A stretch of DNA of 64,000 nucleotides from Haematococcus lacustris (lineage: Eukaryota; Chlorophyta; Chlorophyceae; Chlamydomonadales; Haematococcaceae): positions 44,530 to 108,529 of the forward strand of contig JASKMD010000153.1 of NCBI GenBank assembly GCA_030144725.1, given 5' to 3'. The notes under the pieces are model-generated. The model worked only from the letters and a program-made list of their open reading frames with translations, searched no databases and was not told where the DNA came from. How positions within the stretch are numbered: position 1 is the stretch's first letter; every line of letters begins with the position of its first letter. Made by a program: the position numbers and the translations under genes. Positions 31,132 through 42,746 of this stretch are shown one piece after another.

Positions 31132-33044
31132 TCAGGCGTTCCCAACTACCTGAAAACCACCCCCCTGTGATAGGAAGCCCGTATCTCCGCAGCCAACCAG
31201 TCAAAACTACATGTAAACAGTGCTTTAAACAGAGGAGACTCAAAGCTACGAGATGGCCGACGCAGCAAGAACTATCTCGCTCTCAGCGGTGCTCAGTGCC
31301 TGCCCAAAGCTCGACATTTGAATTCATGCGATTTTGCCTCATGCGAGGCGCGCCACACTAGCACGCTTCGCCACACCGTTGTTGCTGGCACCTGCAACGC
31401 GTGGACGCGACGACGGCAGTCGTGACAACTGGATACCACTACTAGCATTTGGAGCTGCTGCTGGCGCAAGTGCATTACCGGCTGCTCTACTACGCTTAAC
31501 AAGGTGCTAGGTGCAGTACGTGGTGTTGTCTCACCTTGCTTTGCTGCCCTCGACTTGTTAGCTGCAGGTGCCCCACGCTTACGTGACGTGTTTGCCGCTG
31601 CCAGCTGCTGCTGCTGCTGAGGGGGTGCACCAGCAGGCACAGCCAGCTCAGGGATGGTGCCTGCAGGTGTCAGCTGCTGCTGAGGGGGCGCAGCTGCAGC
31701 GAGCTTCCCACGGATGTGGGTGCACACGTGGCTCTGTAGCTTGGGTACCCTCCAGCTCGTGTGTACCTCCTGCTTGTGAAACTGGAGGTATGACTGAACC
31801 TGCTTTCCTGTCATCTTCATTGCCTCCTCGACAGTTGTGTGGCCATAATCACGCCTCCCAAAGGCAAGGGCATGGGCCGCTGCAAGCCGCTCTTGGCACG
31901 CATGGTCACCCACATTAACCACAACCCTCCCGACCTTGTGCGCTGCATCTGTGATCTGGCGCTCTGCCTTTGCTGACCGCTGTGCTGCATCTTACCAAGG
32001 GTCTTGCGCCGCATGTAGGTGGACACGATCTGGAATTCACGCCCAACTGTGGATATGTTGCCTGGCCGGTGTGGGTTGGGGAGGACGCACTGCTCAGAGA
32101 CGAAGAATTGCCGGCACTTGGAGAGGGCACGGCGGCTGACACCGGTCTCTAGATACAACCTGACGGTGCTCAAGCAGTGGTGAGCATTAGAGGGTGCAGT
32201 CCTGGCTGCTGGCCTCCCCACAGGGCCCTCTTGAGTTGGAATGAAGATGTCTGTTGGTGAGGGTGCGAGGCCGGCTGGGCTGAGCTGCTCTGCCATGCTG
32301 CCCATGGGCCGGCCATGGCTATCCAGCCTTCCGTAGCCAGCCTCTGCACACCGCCTCAACACCTCCACTGAGACGGGGTGCTGCTCCAAAACCAGCAGCT
32401 GCTGCTTCTGCTTGAAGGTGAGTGGGGAGTGGTGGGGGCGGCGTTTGTGCCGGTAGTTATGCACCTGACACTTGAGGCTGCGTCGAGCAGCCCGTAGGGA
32501 GTGATTGGTAGCTGCTGTTCTGGATGCCACCTGCTGCAAAGCCGTATGCTCATCTTGCAAGCGTTGGTGTGCTGCCTGCAGGTCGTCTAGGTCGCCCTGC
32601 AACCCATCCACGGTGCCCATAAGGGACTGCTCCACATCCTGCAGCCGCCGCACCTCAGCCTGCAGGTCACGGTTTGTCGCTTGTGCCGTACAAGCTGCAG
32701 CCTTGATGTTGTTAGGGCAATGCAGATAGCCAGCCCTTGGCGACTTGTTTAGTGCATGGAGATGAGCACTCTTTGCCTTGCTTAATTTCTTCTTCTTCAT
32801 GGTTTGGGATCAAGAGGTGGCTGAGCGGGGCTACGGGCTTGGCTCGGTGGTCAGGGTGGTTGGGGGTGATGGATACGGAGATGGGTGAAGGAGAGGTAGG
32901 GGGGAGATGGGTGAAGGAGAGGTAGGGGAGAGGTAGGAGGCGGGAAGAAGGAGAGTTAGGGGGCAGGAGGCTGATGGCAGGCTGGGAGGAGGGGCTATTG
33001 GGCTGTTGCATGAAGATTACCAACCCCATGTTGGGAACGCCTGA
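31132..33044 (-). mobile_element. 1.9-kb DNA transposon with 15-bp perfect terminal inverted repeats
   Basis: The left end TCAGGCGTTCCCAAC (31132-31146) is the exact reverse complement of the right end (33030-33044). A 7-bp duplication, CTGTCAC, flanks it. It carries a protein-coding region on the minus strand (31293-32800). The ends do not start with the CACTA, hAT or Tc1/mariner termini I would recognise, so I do not assign a superfamily. No DDE-type transposase motif is evident, so it may be non-autonomous with a passenger gene. Confidence 0.8.
31293..32800 (-). CDS. Transposon-borne coiled-coil protein of unknown family (one frameshift)
   Basis: From ATG at 32800 (MKKKKLSKAKSAHLHAL) the frame runs through a heptad-rich coiled coil (about 45-95, RDLQAEVRRLQDVEQ...LDDLQAAHQRLQDEH), a basic stretch (RHKRRPHHSPLTFKQKQQ) and a folded-looking region (VEVLRRCAEAGYGRLDSHGR, LETGVSRRALSKC, REFQIVSTYMRRK). 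At about 31990 the reading continues in another frame as AKAERQITDAAHKVGRVVVN and CQERLAAAHALAFGRRDYGH. A Gln/Pro-rich tail ends in TAG. A very short intron or one indel would explain the break. Charge, coiled coil and location suggest a DNA-binding transposon protein. No known family is recognised. Confidence 0.5.
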
Positions 33045-33051
33045 CTGTCAC
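33045..33051 (+). repeat. 7-bp target-site duplication (right)
   Basis: Second copy of CTGTCAC immediately outside the right terminal inverted repeat. Confidence 0.8.
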
Positions 33052-34439
33052 CCACTTCATGTATGCTGATGACCTGAGCACCTCGCACCACGGGCTGCAG
33101 CGGCTGGTCTGCCAGCTACAAGGGCTTTGCAGAAAGGAAACACCTCACAGTCAATGTGGGCAAGTCAAAGGTGATGGTCTTCAATGGCAACTCACAAACT
33201 GCAGCACATCGCATGAGATCCTGCCTGTGGTGAGAGAGTTCAAGTACTTAGGCATGCACTTCAATCCCAGCGCCACCCCTGCTTTTGCTGCCACTCATAT
33301 GAGGGCTGGCATGTTCCTCGCTATGCGCCAGGCGTGCAAGCGTGCCAGAGAGTATGGTGTCCTGCATGATCCATATGCCCTGTGTCACCTCATTAGAGCG
33401 TTTGTGCTCCCCTTGGGGCTGTATGGCAGCCAGGTATGGGGCACTGCTTTCCTTGGGCATGGTGTACAACTCTCTAACCCAGTGCAAACACGCATGCTCA
33501 GCTTTCTCAGGTTTGCTGCCAGGGTACGTAGCTCAGTGTCAGGCCTGATGGTGTTGCATGAGTTGGGGCAACTGCCCCTCCAGCTTTACTGGCTTAGGGC
33601 TGCATGCAAGTTCTGGAACACTGCCAAACTACCCCACAACGACCTGCTAATGAGGGTCATCAAGGCAGATGTGGAGTTAGGCAGGAGGTGTCAGGCGAGC
33701 TGGAGTGCCCAGTTCCAGCTTGCTGCCAGAGAGCTGATGGGGGGTGAGTTCACCTTGAGCCCGGACATGGTCCTAGGCACCAAGGCTATGGAAGTCAAGT
33801 GGCTCGAGAGGTGGGGGAGGCGTTGGGTTGGGTTTGAGGGAGACCCTAGACTGCCTGAGACGGTGCATCGGGAGAGATGCTCGTATGCTGCATGGTTCAA
33901 GCATGGGGACGGCATTGGACAGCTCTCTACAGAAGTTCGCACGAGCTTGACTAGGTTCAGGTTAGGCAACGGCGGTCTGGGGGTGGAGAAGGCTCGGTTT
34001 GAGGGGGTAACTTTCATTGCTCGCACATGCACCAGATGCACAGAGTAGTGGATGACGCCATGCATTTCATCTTTGAGTGCACTGCCACGAGTTCCATCAG
34101 GGAGCAGCCGGAGTTTGCCATGACTCTACAGAACAATAATGAGAACTTGCATGACTTCATGTTGAGCCCATGTGCACCTTTGTTTGTGCACCTTGCTATG
34201 ACGTGCGTTACAGAAAGTCCCGAACCCCTAGAGGGGGAGGGCGGCCTAACAGCCTAACGGCTGACGGCTTAAGTGGTGTAAGCCACATCATCACATCTAG
34301 TGTTGATCCATCTCTGTCAAGTGACGGGCCCGACCCTGCCACCATGCACACCATGCAGCCAGCTGCCCGGCGGCAGTCGGCCGGTGCGGACATGAGCCCG
34401 ACCCACTGGCATCAGCACCAGGCCACTACAGCGTCTCTG

Positions 34440-34594
34440 ACAGTGTGCCTAATGCCCACTTCAGCTAAGCCTTCTGGTGTGTGTGCCTCCAGGTTTACTA
34501 CTAGCAAGAGCTCTACCCTACTCTATAGCTCTTACTCACACACATCCCCTTTGTGAGGGGTTTGGTATCTTGGTATGGTATCTTGGTATCTTAC
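34440..34594 (-). ncRNA. Conserved 3' block of Fanzor family 1 without coding part (copy 3)
   Basis: The minus strand carries CCAAGATACCAAACCCCTCA, the CCCCT/AGGGG hairpin, GAGCTATAGAGTAGGGTAGA and the block ending at GGGCATTAGG. It is nearly identical to 6660-6810 and to 60760-60900 (minus). It lies just downstream of the LINE tail. Survival of the noncoding block on its own suggests independent mobilisation or a solo end. Confidence 0.5.
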
Positions 34595-34864
34595 AATCGC
34601 CCGTCGTGGCTACATCAGGCACATGCGCTGCGCCATGATGTCTAAAAGGTCAGGGGGAAAAGACAACCAGGCACCTAAACGGTCGACGCCTCCAGCATTT
34701 CAACGTTTACCCGGTTGGCACACTGCAAGCTCCCTGCTGCTTCGCTCATGACGGCGCCAGGAATCATCGACAGGTTACCACGACACTCAATCGGACTCGT
34801 TCGTTCGACGAGGGGGTTCGGGGCAGTCGGGGCATATCCGGTGCTGGGTGCGTGGTCGGGACAT

Positions 34865-36607
34865 TTAGGCAGCGACAACCTCCTTCTTGACAATGCGCTC
34901 GTACACCTCGCGCACCTGCACAGCCACGTCACGCACACATGATGCGAGCAGAAGAGCACCCTTCCGTCCATTCTTCCCTGACGCCTTGGCGAGCTATGGT
35001 TGCCTGAAGTGCTTGCTGGTTGCCGCACTGCTCCTGTACTCCTAGACCCATGACCCAGACCACCACCGCCATCAAATCCATAAAAAGCTCCCCACTGCTG
35101 CCTGCACCAGTCCCCGCGATGTAGTTCCAGTGTGACCACCCCAAGGAAGTGCATGCGCCCTGAACGCTCCCCAAGGATCAAGAGGGATGGAAACTGGGTT
35201 CAGTGGCAGCGCCCCTACCACATCACTACCATCACACTTCTCCCCCAAGGCTGCCACAGCCCCTCGTGGCTATGATCACAGCTTTGACTGTGCAGCATGC
35301 GTGATGTTTTACCCTACGCGGCGCAATGCCCATGACCATCACATCGTGATCCTCTATGATCAGCGCGGGTATCCTGTGTGATCTGACAGGTCTGACCTCA
35401 CCTGGTGTCCCACCTGGTGTCCCACCTGGTGTCTCACCTGGTGTCTCACCTAGCCTCGCCAAACATGGTGATCCTCTATGATCAGCGCGGGTCTGGCCTC
35501 ACCTTCAGGCCCACAATGGTCTGGAACAGGCCGGTCCCGTTGGTGGAGCCAGGGAAGCTGGAGTTCTTGAGCATCTGCTGCGTGATCTCGCCGTAGAACT
35601 TGGCGCTGGTGTTGCTGAGGTGGCTCTCCACGTAGATCAGCTCCTCCAGCTTGTCAAACTGGCCGTCCATTTCCAACACGCTCACCTCCTGGCCAAAGTA
35701 GGTGTCCGGGCCATAGGCCAGCTTGATGCCTGCAAAGCACGGTTTGAAGTGCGGCCTGTAGGGCTGGAGGGGTGGTGGGCTGGGTAAAGCAGGGAAGATG
35801 TGAGAGCAGGGACTGACCCCATGCCAACAGAGCCAAGAGAGGGCTGCCAACAGAGCAGGAGCCACTGCAACATCAAGGGGCCACCAGCTAGGTATCTAGG
35901 TATCTATAGGTCAGCTAGGCAGGCAGGCAGGCAGGTGTGAGCAGGCAGCCCGCCCAGCGCACCATTTCTTGCCCACCCATCTCCATCCCAGCTCAATGGG
36001 TGGCCTTGGTGCCCTAGTGTCCTCCGACCTCAGTGCCGGATGCGCTAGAACAGCTTGCATGAAGACGGCTAGCACCACCAGCTGGCTATCAGGAGTGTAG
36101 GTTGCAAACATTCAAAAGAGTTGGCAGCAGGCAGCCCTGGGCCGGGCCTGCCTGGCTGAGGCGTATGCACTGACCAGGGAAGGAGCAGGTGAGCTTGCGG
36201 CCGCAGGGGATCCAGCTGATGGTGGAGCCCTCATCGAACAGGTAGGTGGGGTCGAAGGACTTGGAGCCCTCCTTCTGGATGAGGCGCACGCGCAGGTACT
36301 TGCCCTCAGTGTCAGGCACCAGCTGGGTGGGCAGCACCTGGGAGGGAGGGCAGAGCAGGCAGCACTTGGCAGATGGTGGGTTTGGGGGGCCGGACACCAG
36401 GTTGCTCCTCTTGAAATACACATCAGTGCGAGGAGCACAGAGCAGCATGCAAGGGGGTAGGGGTGACAGCTGCTCCAGTGGCAGCAGTTGCTGGTTGAGG
36501 GAGGGCAACAGCAGAAGATGAGGACATCATGATGAGGAGAGGCTAAGGATGCTCAGGCTCAGGAACATGAGAGTAGCACCAGCAGCAGTCTGGGGTGGCA
36601 GGAGCAG

Positions 36608-36643
<36 letters not shown>

Positions 36644-39600
36644 CTCTACCTGAACACCAACACCGCAGCAGGCAGGCCAGCAGCAGCTCCCTCATGTCCA
36701 CCTCAATGTACTTAGCTCACTATGGCTGCCATTAGGCCCTTGGCAGGCCCTGCCACCAGTATAGCAGGAGCAGCAGGCAGGCAAGCAACTACCTGAATAC
36801 CAACAACCAGCCCCAGCACCAGCCACCAGCCCTGGCTCACCTGGATGACCATGTCTGCGTCCTTCTTCTGGGGGTCAATGTAGGCGTCAAAGTCAGGCTT
36901 GCGCGCCTCAATGCTCTTCTTGATGCTGTCCAGGGAGTGGCCTCGCTCAGCCATGTCGCGCTGCAGCAGCAGGCAGCAGGGAACAGGCTGGTCATTAGTG
37001 GGTGGCCATGCAATGTCGGGCTTACCCCAGCCATGAGCACGAGGGCAACCCTCCATGCTGGACACATGCCTTGCCTCAGGTTGGGCCAGAGAACTCAGCT
37101 GCCTGCCCTGGTGCTGGCGCTGTGCTGCTGCTAGTTTGACCCTGACCCTGTGCAATGCCGTGACAGGTCACGTGCCACGGCATATCCTGATGAACTAATG
37201 TCACAGGGAGGCAGGAGGCTGCAGGACGGGAGACAAACTACAGCAGGCTGGCAGCCAGGCTGCTACCCTGCCGCACAGAGCCTGGCAGGCATTGACTAAC
37301 GTCATGTATTGTGTGTGGTGACCTGTGTGGTGGTTCAAGGCAACCTGAAGCATGTGACAGTCAGGCAGGTGCTGGTAAGGGTGCCTGGGCCTTCAGCGGC
37401 ACGGCAGGTGCTGGAACAAGGGGTGACATCAACAGGCATATGCAACATAATGCTGCCAACTGAAGATGTCACACTGGGCGAGGTCACACTGGGTGCAAAC
37501 GGACCCAGACTGGACATCAAGGGGATGGTAGGGGGCAACATGGTAGGGGGCAGGCCCAATCACCCAGGGGGTCTGTGCTTGTACCTGGATCTTCCATGCG
37601 AACTTGATCTCGTCTGAGATGTCCAGGTAGATCTTGAAGTCCAGCAGGTCGCGCACACGCTGGTCATAGAAGGGGTGCAGTCCCTCAATCACCAGGATCT
37701 GCATGCAACACCACCAGGCAGCAGGCGGCTTGCCCGGGAGCCCCATTCATGCTGCCTCACGAGCAGGAGCCACAAGAACAGGCAGCGACAGCAGGCACAG
37801 CATAGCAATACAGCACTGGCAGAGGCAACAGCGTCAACACACTGGCAGCACTGGCACCAACCCCGGCAGCAACACAAGAGCAAGGGCAGACACAGCACCT
37901 GCAGCACTGGGGGCATTGGCAGCAGGTAACCTCCCTTCCCTTCACTACTCCTCTGTTGTGACCATCCGCCCACCCTTCCTGCTGCACCCAAGCACTCCCT
38001 GCTGCTGCACCCCACCCTGCTACCCACCCCTGCTGCTGCACCCCACCCTTAACCCCCAACCCCAGCCAGGCCCTGAGTGGCAAGGTGTGTGGCCCAGGGG
38101 AGTCTGACCTTGGGTGCCTTGATGGTCTCCGCGGGGTCCAGCAGCCCAGTCACGTGGTTGTAGATGGGCTTGTCTACGGACTTGCCCTCCTTCAGCGCCT
38201 TCACCTGCAGCCCGCAGTCAGACAAACACAGCCCGTCAGCACCACTGCCACCCCCTTGCAAGCTAGAACGAGGTGCACAGCCGGTGGCAACGAGGCTGCC
38301 AGGACAGGTCCCATGGGTGTGGGGTGAAGGAGGGTGACCTCTGGCACAGTGGCTGGGTCCAGGCATGGAGCAGCGAGCACAGCGTGACAAGGAAGCAGTC
38401 GGCAGGCTGAGGGGTGCCAGTTGTGATGGGGGTGTGATGGGGTGTGATGGGGTGACTAGGCCACTGCGGCTGCCAGGGCATGGCGCTTTGAGGCCAGGGG
38501 TGAGGCTGGCAGCATCAGCCCCCCTGGGTTTGCAGCAAGTTGCCGCTGCACCCCTGAACAGCTGTGGCTGCAGGGTGGGCAGGGTCCACTTGGCCTTACC
38601 CGGCAGGTAGGCATTGAGTGGGAGGGGGTTGCTGTTGGTACGCCCCAGGACACAGATGTGTAGGGTCTGGCATCCATCAGCTGTGTCAGCCACACCACAC
38701 CCACTTCATGTACCAGTAAGCGCCCTACAACTCCGCATCTAGGTCACATGGTTCCAAACCCACCTTCACCCTACCTTCACCCTGCCTCAACCCTACCCCT
38801 GGGGTGCAGGCACGGTACCTGGTTGTGCATGAGGTCGAAGTCCTGAGCCTCAGGGGCCAGGGCAGTCACGCCCTTCTCCTTGCGCCCGTTGCGGTCCAGG
38901 CAGTGGTAGTCATCAAGGCAAATCACAGTGGTCATGTCGCTGATCAGAGTGTTGCTGTCCGGGTTGCCACCTGGGCAGACAGTGCACAGGCCACCATTTT
39001 GAGAGGACCATGGACATGGCTGGCTGGGGAAACGCTTTGCCTGCGCCACCAGGGTTTGGCTCAGCCTGCGACCAAGCAGATTGAGTACCTGCGGGAGGCT
39101 TGGGCGCTCCACCGAAGATGCCAGTCACGCGACGCATGAAGGTGGACTTGCCGCATCCTACGTTCAGCAGGGGTGGGGTTGTCGCCGGAGATTGCACCGT
39201 GCCGCTGCCGGCCTTGTGCAAGGTGCAGAGCTAGACTGTGTGCCTTGCCCTGGTGGCCTGTTTCCCCAGAGATGAACGCACCAGAATCAGCTGCAAGGCC
39301 GATAACGACTGTGCGCTCCTGTGCCTTGACAACCAGGGAGCGCCTGGCCAGAGCCTGCGATGCAGTGGCGTTGCGATGGCGATAAGGCGCACATCGACAG
39401 TGCAGATCGACTTTTCATGACGCCCGCACCTTTGCCAGCGCGGGACGGGGAAGCGACGCCTGCAGCCAGTGACAGCATCAGCGTCAGTACAGGCACCTAG
39501 AAGCAAAGAGATTGCGCTGAAGGGTTGGGTGGCCCCACCTTGTGGCCAGCGCGAGACATCCTGCGGGGCACCAGCACATTAAGCAGTGAGTTAGTGACCG

Positions 39601-39681
39601 AGGCTACAGAGCCAGCACGAGTATGGGCGCTACAAAGAGCAGATAAGATTGCTGAACTGCTCTTCACCTGGTGGTCTGCAT
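34865..39681 (-). CDS. PRK: Phosphoribulokinase, chloroplast (Calvin cycle)
   Basis: Twelve exons join in phase: 39681-39668, 39560-39539, 39459-39430, 39354-39282, 39157-39089, 38970-38819, 38204-38109, 37698-37585, 36960-36841, 36337-36175, 35729-35503 and 34915-34865, giving 376 aa. The enzyme phosphorylates ribulose 5-phosphate to ribulose 1,5-bisphosphate. After a basic transit peptide (about 1-32) come the P-loop GLAADSGCGKST (41-52), VICLDDYHCLDR, the YNHVTGLLD and IEGLHPFYDQR segments, KPDFDAYIDPQKKDAD and the end VREVYERIVKK. Redox-regulatory cysteines are present: Cys48 in the P-loop and Cys87 in VICLDDYH (39 apart, as in plants), plus the later pair in WIPCGRKLTC, so thioredoxin/CP12 control is expected. 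The three tiny 5' exons are chosen for phase and basic composition and are the least certain part. Confidence 0.92.
36605..36648. repeat. (GGCA)n microsatellite in a phosphoribulokinase intron
   Basis: About ten tandem GGCA units. Confidence 0.9.
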
Positions 39682-39878
39682 GATGCTTAGTGTAGAGGCG
39701 CCGCTTTCGCCGATCTCCGCAGATGCCTGATGATGTCCGGAAAAGTTGGGCCAAAAGGTGTGACAATACCGAGAATGTTTTGCCTGCTCTCCAGCACTGC
39801 CGGATAGTTTAAGTTAGTGTGCGCTTGAGCGGAAGGAACAGCTGTGTGCTGGTCATACTGACTAGTCGAGCCTGCACC
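39682..39878. promoter_or_regulatory. Divergent promoter of PRK and the elongin-B-like gene
   Basis: The proposed start codons at 39681 (-) and 39879 (+) leave 197 bases that must hold both 5' leaders and promoters. No TATA box is visible. Confidence 0.45.
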
Positions 39879-40376
39879 ATGGTGCGCAATCAATTGGTAT
39901 GTTTTACCGATGGCACTGGCTCAGTACGTCCGCGTCTTGTATCCACAGTCCATGTATGTGCGCGTGAAGAGAAAGAAGCAAACGATTTTTCTGCACGTTG
40001 AGCCCACTGACACGGTGTTGGAGGTGAAGCAGAAGCTGCAAGAACTTGTCGACCAGGTGGGGGTATGGCAGTGTGTGACAGAAGCCCACGGCACGTCTGA
40101 CTCTGTTCCCTTGTACCATCAACGCCCCCATTAGTAGCCGCCAGAGAACCAGCAGCTGCTGAAAGGCACCATGCTGCTGGAGGATGCAAAAAAGATTGCA
40201 GAGATGAAGGTGGAGAATGATGACATCCTGGCCTTGACATTGATGCAGCCAGGTGGGTGTGTTCTTGAGTTCCCCCAGCTGGTGTCCTCACAGCCACCTT
40301 TGCTATCATTGGGACCTGGCCGCTGCTGTGTGCAGATGGCACATTCGAGGCGGTGAACATTGCACAGCAAGAGTGA
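39879..40376 (+). CDS. Elongin-B-like ubiquitin-fold protein
   Basis: Four exons join in phase: 39879-39896, 39949-40056, 40138-40252 and 40336-40376, giving 93 aa. The body MYVRVKRKKQTIFLHVEPTD, TVLEVKQKLQELVDQPPENQ, LLEDAKKIAEMKVENDDILAL has the beta-grasp spacing of ubiquitin-like proteins, with the KRKKTTIF and PPxxQxL...LxDxKTL features of elongin B and its plant relatives. It ends DGTFEAVNIAQQE. Elongin B pairs with elongin C in cullin ligases and elongation complexes. The first 52-base intron is short. Alternative starts are ATG 39910 (MALAQYVRV) or 39952 (MYVRV), which would leave the fold unchanged. Confidence 0.7.
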
Positions 40377-41579
40377 TGAAGGTGGTTTCATTAAGGCATG
40401 GAGACATTGGCGCCAGCTACCAGCAATCAAATGCATACAATGCATACTCATGCGTGCACGACATAGACTGCTCTCCTCCTGAATAGAGTCCGGCCCTTGC
40501 TTCAGCTTTGGAGTATCATGGCAGCAACAGCTGCAGGCACCACAAAGTGAGCATCCCCATCCAGGCATGTGTTGGCGCTAGGGATGCAGAGAGGCTCTGA
40601 CGGAGTGCGGGAGTGTTGTTAGCAGCGGTGGTTTGACACCGTTACGGTAAGCAGCCTCGCATGGCCTGCATAGCCTTGCTCATGAGCAACATGGCATGGA
40701 ACCGACATAGACATAGCGCCTCAGGTCTGCAACGCACGAGCCAATATGGGGCGGGGATCCACCGTTTCTCACTATATTGTACTGGATGCCATCATAAGCA
40801 CCATTCGGGCCGTGATCGTGCGTCATGTTTGATCAGATGGCCATGGCAAGCTATCACAGCCCCGCCGAGTACTGTGACCAGTGATGCCAGCCTTCACAGA
40901 AAGCAATTTCATGCAAGGCTAGATAGCAGCAATACCTTCGTCACGCAGCTGTAGCAAATGAGACGGTCCATTGCTCCAGCCCAAAGCATGTTTACAGGTC
41001 TGGCTATGTGGCTTGTCTTGAGGGACCCGCCAGGGTTGTCGCAAGGGGGCCTCGCCTCTCCTGTCAGGCGTGTCTAGGGAGAGAGGAGGCAGCAGTTGGG
41101 CTGCGGTGCTCCTGCCTGTGCAGCGCCTGCCCACACTGATGCAGTGCCCTGCAGGACCAGGGGGGTGAGTAGGGCATACGAGGTCAGCAGGGCGTGCAGG
41201 GCGCCTTGTGGCAGCTCAGGTGCCTCTAGACCTCAGCCTGCTGAAGATTCCCTGATGCCCCGTGCGCAGCTGTGCCGGTGTCCATCGTCAGGTTGGTATG
41301 GCTAGGGATGGCGTTGGGGGGCTGGGAACGAATGCCTTGCGCAGCCTTTTATCTTTTTAAAGGTTATGGACCGCGATGCGACAGCTGTGTGTGTATGCCT
41401 GGTTGGCGGTTCGCGCATTATGGAAAGTCGCAGACAAATCAAGACCGTCTATGCTTAAAGCTATCTCACTCCCTCTCAATGATACGGAAATGTCCTGTTG
41501 ACTGAGAAGTCCGAGCTCAATCCTGCCTCGGCCTGACTCCTTTACCCAAACAGCAAGCCTGCGTACGCTCTCGAATTGT
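40377..41579. other. Intergenic, no gene supported
   Basis: A short ATG frame at 40518 (MAATAAGTTK, stop) and small GT-AG-bounded pieces near 41130-41170 could be leader exons of an unseen transcript. Nothing has protein-family support. Confidence 0.35.
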
Positions 41580-42746
41580 ATGGGCGTCGGCGGGCTGGGC
41601 AGAGCAGCCTCCCTTTCTTCAATGAAAGCCTCGTGTAGCTCCTGCTCCCTGCCGAGAACATGGGACCAGCTCGTGAGCCAGTGTCGCTCTGAAAAATATT
41701 GGCGCTGGCAGAAGCTGATGTTGGACCTCGCTTTTGAAGTCGTGCTGGTGGTGGTCTTCTTGAAAGCCTACAACCTAGTCCGCAATCAGTTTGGGTCCCA
41801 GAAGTGCACCCCCCAGTTCGCGTTGGGTCATGCGCAGCTAGTCATTCGCATCGAACGGTTCCTCGGCCTGTTCTGGGAGCAGGAAATCCAGGTGAGCTTG
41901 ACCCGGCATCCCCGTGCCCCGCGGCAAGCTGTTGTGCTCTTTATGCTGATTCCCATTCTCACCCAGCTGTCCCTGCGTATCGTTCCGCAGGGAATGGTCA
42001 TCAACTGGACATCCTGGATCCGTTTTTGGAACATCTTCTACGGGTCGGCCCACATGGCCGTGACAGTGTTTGTGCTGGGCTTCTTGTTTGTCCTCAAGCC
42101 AGCTGCCTACCAAACGTGCCGGACAGTGTTCATAGTAATGAACCTGCTGGCCATCATTGGCTACGCGGGCTTCCCCCTCATGCCTCCACGTCTCGTCAAC
42201 GTGTGTGATGACCCTTATGGGGGGTGCGTCAAGGAGTATGTGTTTGAGGATACACTCCACACGGTGGGGGGTTTGTGGTCCTGGAAGCAGAAGGGTATCT
42301 CCAAGCTCAGCAACCACTACGCCGCCATGCCCAGCATGCATGCAGGATACTCTCTATGGTGTGCAGTGTCCATGTATGGCCACTCCCCATACATGCTGTT
42401 CAAAGGGCTGGCTGTGATGTACCCCATCCTCACACTCTACTGCATCGTCGTCACTGCAAACCACTTCTTCCTTGATGCCGTTTTTGGAGCATTGGCACTT
42501 TATGCCGCCTCACACATTGCAGTGTACATCCCGGCAATGGGGCGGGGGGCAGGCAGTGACAGCACGGCTACAGTACAGCCTCTATTGTTGCCGTTGACTG
42601 AGGTCAGCCTGCACGATTGTGGGATGGGGGGCAAGCAGAACCAGTCAGCAGCAGCCAACCAAAAGCATCATGCAACAATCCAGGTAGATGTTGCAGCACA
42701 CATCCAATCCACACGCATCACCATGTCCAACTTGCAGAAACGGTGA
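41580..42746 (+). CDS. PAP2-superfamily membrane protein (inositolphosphotransferase-like)
   Basis: An intronless ATG-to-TGA frame of 388 aa. About six membrane segments are visible (LDLAFEVVLVVVFLKAYNLV; AVVLFMLIPILTQLSLRIV; FYGSAHMAVTVFVLGFLFVL; FIVMNLLAIIGYAGF; GLAVMYPILTLYCIVVTA; AVFGALALYAASHIAVYI). The PAP2 catalytic motifs are MPPRL, then AAMPSMHAGYSLW (His nucleophile region, about 258-270) and ANHFFLDAVFGA (about 296-307, His and Asp of the third motif). This matches the PAP2_3 group, which includes fungal inositol-phosphorylceramide synthases and bacterial phospholipid phosphatases. The likely role is a lipid phosphate transfer or phosphatase reaction at an internal membrane. The tail from about 330 is polar. 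M at 41622 is a possible alternative start. Confidence 0.75.
   Translation: MGVGGLGRAASLSSMKASCSSCSLPRTWDQLVSQCRSEKYWRWQKLMLDLAFEVVLVVVFLKAYNLVRNQFGSQKCTPQFALGHAQLVIRIERFLGLFWEQEIQVSLTRHPRAPRQAVVLFMLIPILTQLSLRIVPQGMVINWTSWIRFWNIFYGSAHMAVTVFVLGFLFVLKPAAYQTCRTVFIVMNLLAIIGYAGFPLMPPRLVNVCDDPYGGCVKEYVFEDTLHTVGGLWSWKQKGISKLSNHYAAMPSMHAGYSLWCAVSMYGHSPYMLFKGLAVMYPILTLYCIVVTANHFFLDAVFGALALYAASHIAVYIPAMGRGAGSDSTATVQPLLLPLTEVSLHDCGMGGKQNQSAAANQKHHATIQVDVAAHIQSTRITMSNLQKR

Larger units (their letters stand above)
30990..34257 (+). mobile_element. 5'-truncated, degraded LINE reverse transcriptase, split by a DNA transposon
   Basis: The two halves, 30990-31131 and 33045-34257, become continuous when the inserted element and one 7-bp duplication are removed. 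The left half encodes GVKQGCPISPLLFALYVHDI, a reverse transcriptase block, up to GTPVT. The right half continues VTHFMYADDLS, with the catalytic YADD box, then FKYLGMHFN and the C-terminal region ending with C-x2-C...H-x4-C (CTRC...DDAMHFIFEC), the zinc knuckle typical of several LINE clades. Frameshifts after the YADD box show the copy is dead. The endonuclease and everything 5' of the palm are missing, as expected from incomplete target-primed reverse transcription. Confidence 0.75.

Noticed and set aside
33059..34048. Intact 329-residue reverse transcriptase frame
   Set aside because: It begins mid-domain, changes frame right after the YADD box and lacks the upstream palm, so it is part of a dead LINE.
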